A stretch of 39,910 bases of DNA from Gammaproteobacteria bacterium UBA1119 (GTDB lineage: Bacteria; Pseudomonadota; Gammaproteobacteria; Pseudomonadales; Azotimanducaceae): positions 1 to 39,910 of the forward strand of contig DCBA01000121.1 in the NCBI GenBank assembly GCA_002313255.1, written 5' to 3'. The notes under the pieces are model-generated. The model was not told where the DNA came from. It saw nothing but the letters and a program-made list of their open reading frames with translations, and made no database searches. Shown here in pieces: positions 26,201 through 33,889 of the stretch; position 1 is the stretch's first letter; each line of letters begins with the position of its first letter. The translations under genes and the position numbers were made by a program.

Positions 26201-27204
26201 AAGCGATCCGGCTTCCTAACATCGTCCCAACCACTTCGGACGGCTGTAGAAAGTTGCACGACCGCCAAAGCATACATGTGACTATGGTTGTAGCGGGTGA
26301 CCACGTAGAAGTCGTGCAGTCCTAACCAATATTCCCAACCACCACGACCTTCTAGTCTAAAAAGCGCCCCAAGCGTCTGGTCCGGTAACGAAACGTGTTC
26401 CACGCCCGCTTTTCGCAGTTCTGCTATCGATCGTTTCGGCTTCAAGCCTTGATTCGCAAATTGGTCAGCACGCTCATCAGTAATTGTAACGGGCACTACG
26501 ATTGGACCCTCGCCGTCCCAACCATGGCGGGAGAAATAGTTGGCTACACTCCCAATGGCATCAGTTTGACTACTCCAAATGTCCCTCGCCCCGTCACCAT
26601 CAAAATCAATCGCATAGGCGCGAAAGCTCGACGGAATAAACTGGCCGTAACCCATGGCTCCAGCATACGAGCCAATCAGCTCGAGCGGATCCTTATTTTC
26701 CTCTCGGGCCAATAACAATAGCTCTCGAAGCTCGCTCCGAAAAAAACGTGCTCGGGGGGGGTAGTCAAACGCCAGGGTCGATAATGCATCCATCACCCGA
26801 AAACTTCCCTTATTCCGGCCGTAATTCGTCTCCACCCCTATAACGGCGACGATAATTTCTATTGGAATCCCAAATTTTGATCCGGCCCGATTCAATGCAG
26901 CTTCATTTTCTTCCCAGAATTCGACTCCTGCCGCAATCCTCGGCGCGGTCACGAAAATTTCTCGGTACTCGTGCCACGGCTTAGCTTTCTCAGCGGGTCT
27001 CGAAATTAGGTCGATGATGCGCTGTTTCTTTTCTACTTGTTCAAAGATGTTAAGGAGCTGTTGCGGGTCGAATCCGTCTTTCTTAGCTACTTCGTTAACG
27101 AACCCCTTCACTGAATCCCGGTTCTCGTAATCCGCAAAGATCGATAATGTAACGATACTGAGCAAAACCGAACGCAGAATGAATGTGGACGCCTTTATGC
27201 ACAT
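26197..27204 (-). CDS. mltB: Membrane-bound/periplasmic lytic murein transglycosylase B
   Basis: A 335-residue family 3 lytic transglycosylase cutting glycan strands to 1,6-anhydro ends. The catalytic Glu is in G-V-E-T-N-Y-G. Other marks are A-M-G-Y-G-Q-F-I-P-S-S, D-F-D-G-D-G-x-R-D-I-W and R-Y-N-H-S-H-M-Y-A. The signal peptide has no lipobox, unlike E. coli MltB, so it may be soluble. The ATG at 27204 lies 4 bases after the rodA stop with GGAGA overlapping it; a GTG six codons upstream is rejected. Confidence 0.94.
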   Translation of the reverse strand: MCIKASTFILRSVLLSIVTLSIFADYENRDSVKGFVNEVAKKDGFDPQQLLNIFEQVEKKQRIIDLISRPAEKAKPWHEYREIFVTAPRIAAGVEFWEENEAALNRAGSKFGIPIEIIVAVIGVETNYGRNKGSFRVMDALSTLAFDYPPRARFFRSELRELLLLAREENKDPLELIGSYAGAMGYGQFIPSSFRAYAIDFDGDGARDIWSSQTDAIGSVANYFSRHGWDGEGPIVVPVTITDERADQFANQGLKPKRSIAELRKAGVEHVSLPDQTLGALFRLEGRGGWEYWLGLHDFYVVTRYNHSHMYALAVVQLSTAVRSGWDDVRKPDRL

Positions 27205-27208
27205 CGTT

Positions 27209-28342
27209 CTATCTCCAGCCACGGTGGGTATGAATCGACATCACTATTCCGAAACCAACCAAGAGCGCAATCGCAGAAGTTCCGCCGAAACTGACTAATG
27301 GTAAAGGAGCGCCAGTCACGGGGAGCAAACCCGATACCACGGCGATATTAAGGACCACGTGTACAAAAAAAGTTAGTGTCAGACCACCCGCGGCCAATCG
27401 CCCAAATGTATCGCCCGCTTGCACTGCAATGTACATCCCCCTAGCCAACACGAGAACATAAAGAATAATCAACGTCATGACCCCCATAAAACCGAGTTCT
27501 TCTCCAATTACCGCCATAATAAAGTCGGTGTGACTCTCTGGAAGAAATTTTAGCTGACTCTGAGTTCCTTCAAAAAGTCCTTTTCCGAGAAGCCCTCCCG
27601 ATCCCAACGCCGTGGTCGATTGAATGATGCTCCAACCTGCTCCGAGCGGATCACTCTCCGGATCAAACAATGTAAAAACACGTTTTTTTTGGAATTCATT
27701 CATAAAGAAATACCAATATGCTGGTATGAGTGGAACGACCGACAGCGTGCCCACAAGAACCAAACGCCAACGCACTCCAGACAACAGGACTACCAACGAG
27801 CCACTACTAACAACGAGAATCGCCGTGCCCAGGTCCGGTTGCAGTATGACCAAGATTCCGGGAACAACTGCTACGAGGAGAGCAATACCAACCTCAATTG
27901 TTCTCGGTGGCAGAGCGCGGTCGTGCAAGAACCAGGCTACCGTCAGAGGCACCGTTACCTTCATCAATTCGGACGGTTGGAAGCGCGGTAGTAGAGGCAA
28001 ATCGAGCCAACGTTGAGAACCATTCACTGTCGTGCCGAACAGGAAAACGGCAACTAAGGAAATAAGTCCTATCGTATAAAGCACCGGTGCAAAACGAAGG
28101 TACACGCGCGGATGCAACCACGCCGCCAACGTCATTGCGACAAATCCTAAGAACAGGTTGACCGATTGATTTTCAAGTATTGATAGATCCTGATGAACGG
28201 CACTGTACAGAACCGCCAGACCAATCCCCACAATACAGAGGAGCGGTACCAGCAACATCGGATCTAGATGAAAGTTATTACTGCGGGGCTCTTCGCGTCG
28301 TAACCTTAAACTATTGGTCAAGTATCGAGTGTATTCTTTCAA
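27209..28342 (-). CDS. rodA: Rod-shape peptidoglycan polymerase RodA
   Basis: A 377-residue SEDS-family glycosyltransferase with about ten membrane helices, partner of PBP2 in lateral wall growth. Marks are F-L-P-E-S-H-T-D-F-I-M-A-V (holding the essential Asp region), G-S-G-G-L-L-G-K-G, and P-L-P-L-V-S-F-G-G-T near the end. It starts with TTG overlapping the mrdA stop (TTGA), which implies coupled translation. Confidence 0.96.
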   Translation of the reverse strand: MKEYTRYLTNSLRLRREEPRSNNFHLDPMLLVPLLCIVGIGLAVLYSAVHQDLSILENQSVNLFLGFVAMTLAAWLHPRVYLRFAPVLYTIGLISLVAVFLFGTTVNGSQRWLDLPLLPRFQPSELMKVTVPLTVAWFLHDRALPPRTIEVGIALLVAVVPGILVILQPDLGTAILVVSSGSLVVLLSGVRWRLVLVGTLSVVPLIPAYWYFFMNEFQKKRVFTLFDPESDPLGAGWSIIQSTTALGSGGLLGKGLFEGTQSQLKFLPESHTDFIMAVIGEELGFMGVMTLIILYVLVLARGMYIAVQAGDTFGRLAAGGLTLTFFVHVVLNIAVVSGLLPVTGAPLPLVSFGGTSAIALLVGFGIVMSIHTHRGWR

Positions 28343-30231
28343 CGATTACTCGCAATCTTAGGCAGCAAATACGCGTCGAGAATTTTGCGGGCAATCGGCG
28401 CAGCGACTGAACTCCCACCTCCTCCATTTTCGACCAATACTGCGATAGCGATGACCGGTTCATCACTTGGAGCAAAGGCAATAAACCACGCGTGTTTTCG
28501 CTGGTATTCGTCAAGCTCCGCTTCGTCGTACTGCGCATCTTGATTAATTCCCACGACCTGCGCGGTCCCGGATTTACCTGCCATTCGGTAGGCTATATCC
28601 CGCCCTATATAGCTCCACGCCGTCCCATTACCCCCTATCCCGCGATCACCCCGATGAACAACTTCTTCCATTGCACCGATCATTAGTTCCCAGTCCTTCT
28701 GGGACGGTCCCGAAATCGGAGGTGGTGGCGATTGCGTTGAATTTAGCGAGGGATCGTCACGAGAGAACAACATTCTTGGATGCTTCCATTGTCCACGCGT
28801 GGCGAAAACAGACGCGACGGTGGCTAGTTGTAGCGGCGTAACAAGCAAATACCCTTGACCTATCCCCATATTTACGGTGTCGCCCGTGTACCAATCTTCT
28901 CCTCGAACTCCGTATTTCCATTCGCGATTCGGAAGAATTCCATCAACCGCTTCATAAACGTCTAACGCGGTATCACTTCCTAGACCAAATTGACTGGCAA
29001 ACCCGCTCAGCGCGTCAATCTTAAGACGAGTAGCGAGGTCGTAAAAATACACGTTCGACGATCGATAGATAGCACGCCGTAGATCAACAATTCCCTGGCC
29101 TCCCGCATCTTCAGGGGTCCAGCTCCAATCTCGAAAAATACGTTGCTGACCGGGCAACTTGAACCAACCCTGATCGACGATGGTTTCGTCCCAGGACGTA
29201 ACACCTTTGCTGACGGCGGCCAATCCGACGATCGGCTTGAATGTCGATCCCGGCGCGTACTGTCCTTGAACTGCTCTATTGAATAATGGCAAGTTTCTTG
29301 AATTGTTTAGTGATCGATACTCTTGAACTGTCATGCCGGAAACGAAAAGATTGGGGTTGTAACTTGGTCGACTGACCATTGCTAAAATGCCACCCGAACC
29401 TGGCTCAATTGCGACGACTGCGCCTCTACGATCACCTAACGCGTTGTATGCGAGAATCTGCAACCGGCTATCCAAATGCAGCTTTAGGTCGCCTCCCTTC
29501 ACGGGCGGACTCAATTCAAGTTGTCTTATGACGCGACCGCGAACATCGACTTCTACCCGCCGATGCCCAACGTCACCATGCAGCACGGGTTCGTAGAATG
29601 CTTCTATTCCCCGTCGCCCAACATACCTTGTGGCTGCGTACTGGCTACGGTCAAGGCGATTTAGGTCATCAACGGTAATCCGCCGAACTGAGCCTACGGC
29701 ATGGGAGACGACTTCACCGAGTGGGTAGTAACGCGCCGCGATACTCGAGACCCGGACTCCCGGAAGAAGATGGCCGTTGACCCTTATAACAGCAGCTTCC
29801 TCCTCGCGAAGTTTCAACTTAAGCGGTACGGACTGATACGGCCGTCGCTTTCTCGCGAGACGTCGACGAAACTCCTCGATTTCGCTTTCTTTAATTTCAA
29901 TGAGGCCGCGAATCGCGCTTATCGTCTCCTCAACGCCAGTCGTGCGCTCTTCTACAACTTCCAGTGATGAAACCGAACGGTTCTCCGCCAATAAAACGCC
30001 GTGCCGGTCAAATATCAATCCGCGTCCAGCTGCCACCGGCTGAACTTCGATACGATTATGTTCGGACCTAGTCTCGTAGAACTCATATTCGAGTACCTGA
30101 AGTTGAAATAGGCGACCAACTAAGATCGTAGAAATTCCGACGGCAATGCCGAACAATGTCCAGGCGCGCAAGAGGAAGGTCCGCGCCTCGGCTCGCGTAT
30201 TTTTTAACTGGCTGCCGGGTATGACTTTCAC
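28339..30231 (-). CDS. mrdA: Peptidoglycan transpeptidase PBP2
   Basis: A 630-residue class B penicillin-binding protein. One membrane helix lies near residues 24-46. The pedestal domain (about 60-230) and then the transpeptidase follow, with S-T-F-K-P near residue 328, S-S-N near 384 and K-S-G-T-A-Q near 552. It crosslinks new strands made by RodA. The start is GTG without a clear ribosome site, 60 bases after rsfS. The rlmH gene that often sits in that gap is absent. Confidence 0.96.
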   Translation of the reverse strand: MKVIPGSQLKNTRAEARTFLLRAWTLFGIAVGISTILVGRLFQLQVLEYEFYETRSEHNRIEVQPVAAGRGLIFDRHGVLLAENRSVSSLEVVEERTTGVEETISAIRGLIEIKESEIEEFRRRLARKRRPYQSVPLKLKLREEEAAVIRVNGHLLPGVRVSSIAARYYPLGEVVSHAVGSVRRITVDDLNRLDRSQYAATRYVGRRGIEAFYEPVLHGDVGHRRVEVDVRGRVIRQLELSPPVKGGDLKLHLDSRLQILAYNALGDRRGAVVAIEPGSGGILAMVSRPSYNPNLFVSGMTVQEYRSLNNSRNLPLFNRAVQGQYAPGSTFKPIVGLAAVSKGVTSWDETIVDQGWFKLPGQQRIFRDWSWTPEDAGGQGIVDLRRAIYRSSNVYFYDLATRLKIDALSGFASQFGLGSDTALDVYEAVDGILPNREWKYGVRGEDWYTGDTVNMGIGQGYLLVTPLQLATVASVFATRGQWKHPRMLFSRDDPSLNSTQSPPPPISGPSQKDWELMIGAMEEVVHRGDRGIGGNGTAWSYIGRDIAYRMAGKSGTAQVVGINQDAQYDEAELDEYQRKHAWFIAFAPSDEPVIAIAVLVENGGGGSSVAAPIARKILDAYLLPKIASNR

Positions 30232-30291
30232 ATTCGTATTGAACTTTAACTTACAGAAGTTTCTTGAGGTGGGTTAAGCTCCTCCACGACT

Positions 30292-30633
30292 TCAGACTTC
30301 CTGATCATCGATTCTTTCCCATAGCCGCTCGAGTTCGTAAAATGTGCGAGCTTCTGGCCTCATCACGTGCACCACTACTTCCCCAAGATCAATAAGGATC
30401 CAGTCGCCGTGCGACAAGCCCTCTAAACCGAGAATGTTGACCCCCTCGCTTTTTGCCGAATGTACGATCTGATCAACAAGCGAACGCATGTGCCGTAAGG
30501 AACTTCCACTCGCGATCACCATAAAATCTGTAACGTCAGTGAGAGCCGTGACATTAATGACTGTTACTTGTTTGGCTTTTAGGTCATCGAGCGCACCTAC
30601 GACCAAATCACGCAGCCCTTCCGCAGAAACCAT
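30292..30633 (-). CDS. rsfS: Ribosomal silencing factor RsfS
   Basis: A 113-residue protein that binds uL14 and blocks subunit joining when nutrients are low. The fold is marked by L-V-V-G-A-L-D-D-L-K-A, V-T-D-F-M-V-I-A-S-G-S-S-L-R-H-M-R-S-L, the G-D-W-I-L-I-D-L-G-E-V-V-V-H-V-M segment and F-Y-E-L-E-R-L-W. The ATG at 30633 fits the usual family start. A TTG at 30645 overlapping the nadD stop (TTGA) is the alternative; neither has a good ribosome site. Confidence 0.95.
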   Translation of the reverse strand: MVSAEGLRDLVVGALDDLKAKQVTVINVTALTDVTDFMVIASGSSLRHMRSLVDQIVHSAKSEGVNILGLEGLSHGDWILIDLGEVVVHVMRPEARTFYELERLWERIDDQEV

Positions 30634-30641
30634 CAAAGTAT

Positions 30642-31247
30642 TCAAGTTAGATATAACCCCCGTTGGCGCACATACTCCCAGACGCCCTGTGGTAATAATT
30701 CATCGGGAGCGCAACCTTGAGCAATATCGAGACGCAGCGTCGTAGCAGAAATCGCCATCATCGCCTGGTTACCGAAATAAACGGAGCCGCTCGACCGTTC
30801 GAGCACGTCATATTCATCTGCTTTTTTGAATCCTCTTGGCAACCGCTTCGATGCATTCCCGCCTCGCGCAAATACAAGAAAACTACATCGGTTGACAAAT
30901 TCATCGAATCGATGCCACGTGTGAACTAAATCGAAGGCGTCGGCGCCAAGAACCCAAATCACCGGATCATCGTGTGACGCGTTCAAAGAAACGAGCGTTT
31001 CAATGGCGTATGAGGGGCCTTTCCTACGGAGTTCGACATCGCACGGGATTAACCTCTCTACGTTTGCACACGCAGCTCTAAGCATGCACCAGCGATCTTC
31101 GACGCTCGCAACTGGAGCCTTTCGGTGTGCTGGCCGAGCCGACAACACCATCAAGATCGATGTATCGAGAATATCCGCAGCAACGCTGGCAGCATGCAGA
31201 TGTCCAATGTGCACCGGATCAAAAGTTCCGCCGAATACAACGGTCAA
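30642..31247 (-). CDS. nadD: Nicotinate-nucleotide adenylyltransferase
   Basis: A 201-residue enzyme forming deamido-NAD from nicotinate mononucleotide and ATP. Nucleotidyltransferase motifs are F-G-G-T-F-D-P-V-H-I-G-H-L at the start and I-S-A-T-T-L-R near the end (family I-S-S-T-x-I-R). W-V-L-G-A-D-A-F lies between. No ATG exists in this frame before the motif, so the TTG at 31247 is used, with AAGAGA upstream. It precedes rsfS; holA and lptE are not upstream. Confidence 0.94.
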   Translation of the reverse strand: MTVVFGGTFDPVHIGHLHAASVAADILDTSILMVLSARPAHRKAPVASVEDRWCMLRAACANVERLIPCDVELRRKGPSYAIETLVSLNASHDDPVIWVLGADAFDLVHTWHRFDEFVNRCSFLVFARGGNASKRLPRGFKKADEYDVLERSSGSVYFGNQAMMAISATTLRLDIAQGCAPDELLPQGVWEYVRQRGLYLT

Positions 31248-31358
31248 AGATCGTCTCTTTGTCTCGGGCCCATGAGTAGGTCTATCGGCATAGGCGAAAA
31301 CTCCAATGTAACTTGATCCTGGAATCCAACTTAAATCGAAACGCCTACAAATTTCACG

Positions 31359-31982
31359 TTATCGCGCCGATCCTTGCAGCTTTGCAACGAGCCGTTTGAT
31401 TTCAGAGAGTCGTTCGCGAGGCATCTGCATCTGAAGTAGGCTCTGCTTAGTTTCTGGGTCCACCGGCAATAGTTCGGACAGTCTCCAACTGACGGAACGG
31501 GCATCGGTAAAATCAATTTCTAACCCAAGACGCTGGATGATAGGGTCTTCCGCAAGGCGCCTCAGTATTTCGACTAATGGTTCGAATTGTTCCCCAATGC
31601 TTGCCGCGTGTTCTTCAGGGAGAAATTCCACCTCCCCCATCAACAGTCGGTCGTCTTTTTCCCAGGTACTGCAAACTCTAAATTTAGCCCCACCTTCACT
31701 TATGATCCCCAGCCGCCCATTTGGAAGGGCATTGAAATCAACGATTGAAGCGTAAGTGCCAATATCAAAGACTGAAGGAGTCTCCTCATCTTTATCGACG
31801 CGAACCTCGTTTCCGTGTCTTATGAGCACGACTCCAAAACCGGTGTTCGACTTGGTGCATGCACTTATCATATCGACGTATCGTGGTTCAAAAATCTGCA
31901 AAGGAAGTCGCCCTCCGCAAAAAAGGACGTTTCCGAGCGGGAAAAGGGGCAAATCAGTTCGACCTTGCATCCTTGCGACCAT
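31359..31982 (-). CDS. LON substrate-binding domain protein
   Basis: A 207-residue stand-alone LON N-terminal (PUA-like) domain without ATPase or protease parts. The start L-P-L-F-P-L-G-N-V-L-F-C-G-G-R-L-P-L-Q-I-F-E-P-R-Y and the later G-x-x-A-x-I and G-R-L-G-I-I-S-E-G-G-A-K-F-R-V stretches are typical. The helical end K-Q-S-L-L-Q-M-Q-M-P-R-E-R-L matches relatives. AGGAA lies 6 bases before the ATG. The exact role is unknown; a regulatory or substrate-recognition function is usually assumed. It is divergent from uppP. Confidence 0.9.
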   Translation of the reverse strand: MVARMQGRTDLPLFPLGNVLFCGGRLPLQIFEPRYVDMISACTKSNTGFGVVLIRHGNEVRVDKDEETPSVFDIGTYASIVDFNALPNGRLGIISEGGAKFRVCSTWEKDDRLLMGEVEFLPEEHAASIGEQFEPLVEILRRLAEDPIIQRLGLEIDFTDARSVSWRLSELLPVDPETKQSLLQMQMPRERLSEIKRLVAKLQGSAR

Positions 31983-32031
31983 ATCATTTCCTACGATCAG
32001 CAGTTCGGTCTAGTTTCGAGGGATTACCGGC

Positions 32032-32826
32032 ATGGACTACTTTCAGATCGTCGTTCTCGCTCTCATCCAAGGTGTTACGGAGTTCCTGCCAGTCTCTAGT
32101 TCCGCACACTTAATTCTTCCAGCACATCTCTTAGGTTGGCCTGACCAAGGATTGTCTTTTGATATCGCAGTGCACGCCGGGACCCTTTTCGCCGTCCTCG
32201 TTTATTTTCGAGACGACCTAAAGCAGTTTGTGGACGCAGGTGCTGAATATTGGACAGATCGTAGGTTCAACGAACACGCTACCTTACTTGGCAAGCTAAT
32301 ACTTGCTACGGCTCCTATTGTGATCGCCGGATATTTTCTTAAACCAACCATTGAGCATGAGTTCCGATCGCTTACCGTAATCGCGCTGGCCACCATCGGG
32401 TTCGGCTTGCTTCTTGGCATCGCAGATCGACATTCGCAAAACCGGACTGAATTAACTTCACTGCGTTACGTTGAAGCACTGTTCATCGGTGTGATGCAAA
32501 TCCTTGCTTTAGTACCCGGAACTTCTCGGTCGGGCATTACCTTGACGGCTGCATTGCTCCTTGGTCTGAATCGCGTCCATGCCGCTCGTTTTTCTTTTCT
32601 TCTGTCCATTCCCGTAATCAGCGCAGCCAGTATTCTCGCGATACTTGAAGCATCCGCAAACGACATTGACACAAATTGGCCACATTTCGTTCTCGGGATG
32701 GGCATATCAGGAGTGACAGCGTATCTCTGTATTACCATCTTTCTTCGACTCATTAGCCGAACCCGCCTGATGCCTTTTGTCATTTATCGTATTCTGTTGG
32801 GTATTTTTCTTTTGACCTTGGTATGA
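32032..32826 (+). CDS. uppP: Undecaprenyl-diphosphatase
   Basis: A 264-residue membrane enzyme (BacA type) that dephosphorylates undecaprenyl diphosphate so the lipid carrier can be reused in wall synthesis. It also gives bacitracin tolerance. Marks are L-I-Q-G-V-T-E-F-L-P-V-S-S-S-A-H-L near the start and P-G-T-S-R-S-G-I-T-L-T near residue 163, with 7-8 hydrophobic helices. GAGGG lies 10 bases before the ATG. Its stop overlaps the next gene's ATG (ATGA). Confidence 0.96.
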   Translation: MDYFQIVVLALIQGVTEFLPVSSSAHLILPAHLLGWPDQGLSFDIAVHAGTLFAVLVYFRDDLKQFVDAGAEYWTDRRFNEHATLLGKLILATAPIVIAGYFLKPTIEHEFRSLTVIALATIGFGLLLGIADRHSQNRTELTSLRYVEALFIGVMQILALVPGTSRSGITLTAALLLGLNRVHAARFSFLLSIPVISAASILAILEASANDIDTNWPHFVLGMGISGVTAYLCITIFLRLISRTRLMPFVIYRILLGIFLLTLV

Positions 32827-33221
32827 GTCTGAAAGACATCGATCACGTCGCGATCCCGATAGAAAACGTCGAAGAGATACTGGTCTTCTATGAAGAATTA
32901 GGATTTCGCCTCGACCGTGATCTAGCCCCTGACTTCTACTCCGTCCATCTGGGCAACACCAAAATCAACTTTCATGCGCCCAGTGTCTGGCACTCAGCAC
33001 GTTTTACGTTGCGAGGGCGGGATGCAATTCCTGGCTGCGGCGACTTTTGCTTGGTGTGGGAGGGCACCGAGGGTCAACTCCACGACATGCTCCATAGAAA
33101 TAAAGTTCCCATCGTCGAAGGCCCTATCGAAAGAGACGGTGCAATGGCTGGCGGAAGACGCGGCATCAGCACTTATGTACGGGATCCGGATGGGAATCTA
33201 ATAGAGTTCATCCGCTATTGA
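32823..33221 (+). CDS. VOC (glyoxalase/dioxygenase) superfamily protein
   Basis: A 132-residue protein with the paired beta-alpha-beta-beta-beta modules of the vicinal oxygen chelate fold. It begins K-D-I-D-H-V-A-I-P-I-E-N-V-E-E-I-L-V-F-Y-E-E-L-G-F, with a candidate metal His in D-H-V. It ends T-Y-V-R-D-P-D-G-N-L-I-E-F-I-R-Y with a candidate metal Glu. Members isomerise, cleave or bind small molecules or give drug resistance; no substrate can be assigned. It is coupled to uppP by a 4-base overlap and converges on ssb. Confidence 0.9.
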   Translation: MSLKDIDHVAIPIENVEEILVFYEELGFRLDRDLAPDFYSVHLGNTKINFHAPSVWHSARFTLRGRDAIPGCGDFCLVWEGTEGQLHDMLHRNKVPIVEGPIERDGAMAGGRRGISTYVRDPDGNLIEFIRY

Positions 33222-33246
33222 CGTGTACCCCACACCCGCTGATCCG

Positions 33247-33738
33247 CTAGAACGGTATGTCGTCGTCAAAATCCTCACTGTCGGGTTCGCTGCTTTGAGG
33301 CGGGTCTGCTCGTTTGTCTTGGCTACCGCCCTGAGGCGGGTCTGCTCGTTTGTCTTGGCTACCGCCCTGAGGCGGTTCCCCGTCGTAGCCACCGAGATTA
33401 GCCCCTCTACTGTCCAGCATCTGCATTTCGCGGGCAATCACTTCCGTGCGATATCGTGTGTTGCCGTCCTTCTCCCAAGAACTAGTTCTCAATCCACCCT
33501 CTATGTATACCTTTGAACCCTTCTTCAGATATTCGCTCGCAATTTCGCCAAGGCGTGCAAAACAAACAACGTTATGCCACTCGGTTCGTTGTTGCATTTC
33601 CTGGGTCGACTTATCACGCCAACTTTCACTGGTAGCCACGCTAAAGTGAGTAACAGCACTCCCACTTTGGGTATATCTTGTTTCAGGATCTCGTCCGAGA
33701 TTCCCAATGAGCATAACTTTATTCAGCCCACGCGCCAT
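33247..33738 (-). CDS. ssb: Single-stranded DNA-binding protein
   Basis: A 163-residue SSB for replication, repair and recombination. The OB fold (about 1-112) starts [18 protein letters not shown] and has T-E-W-H-N-V-V and [11 protein letters not shown]. The linker contains two exact copies of a 12-residue unit around [12 protein letters not shown]. The tip D-F-D-D-D-I-P-F is the partner-binding acidic tail. It is divergent from uvrA, as in E. coli. Confidence 0.97.
   Translation of the reverse strand: MARGLNKVMLIGNLGRDPETRYTQSGSAVTHFSVATSESWRDKSTQEMQQRTEWHNVVCFARLGEIASEYLKKGSKVYIEGGLRTSSWEKDGNTRYRTEVIAREMQMLDSRGANLGGYDGEPPQGGSQDKRADPPQGGSQDKRADPPQSSEPDSEDFDDDIPF
33297..33375 (-). repeat. 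36-bp tandem repeat in the ssb linker
   Basis: Two identical 36-base units (33297-33332 and 33333-33368) plus 7 bases of a third. Being 12 codons long, a gain or loss of one unit keeps the frame. Exact identity at silent positions points to a recent duplication. Confidence 0.93.
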
Positions 33739-33889
33739 TTAGCTTCTCTGCTTCTGAGCATATTGAGTCTAGCGCATCGTGGATCCCCAGCCTACCGGCT
33801 TCCAACGATTTGGATTAACAACAAGCGATTGTTGCGAGCGGCAAATGATGGCGTTAGCGTTGACCGTTTATCAAAAGGATTTTGCTGAC
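33739..33889. other. ssb/uvrA divergent intergenic region
   Basis: This 151-base gap should hold both promoters. I see no LexA-type box (CTGT-N8-ACAG). A CAACAA-GCGA-TTGTTG hairpin lies at 33819-33834. A reading-frame extension of uvrA through this gap exists but lacks a ribosome site. Confidence 0.5.

Noticed and set aside
33223..33516. Plus-strand reading frame with repeated [12 protein letters not shown] units
   Set aside because: It is the antisense shadow of the 36-bp repeat in ssb.
33779..33889. A 37-codon N-terminal extension of UvrA
   Set aside because: It has no ribosome site and no family similarity; the ATG at 33890 has AAGGA upstream and the normal UvrA start.
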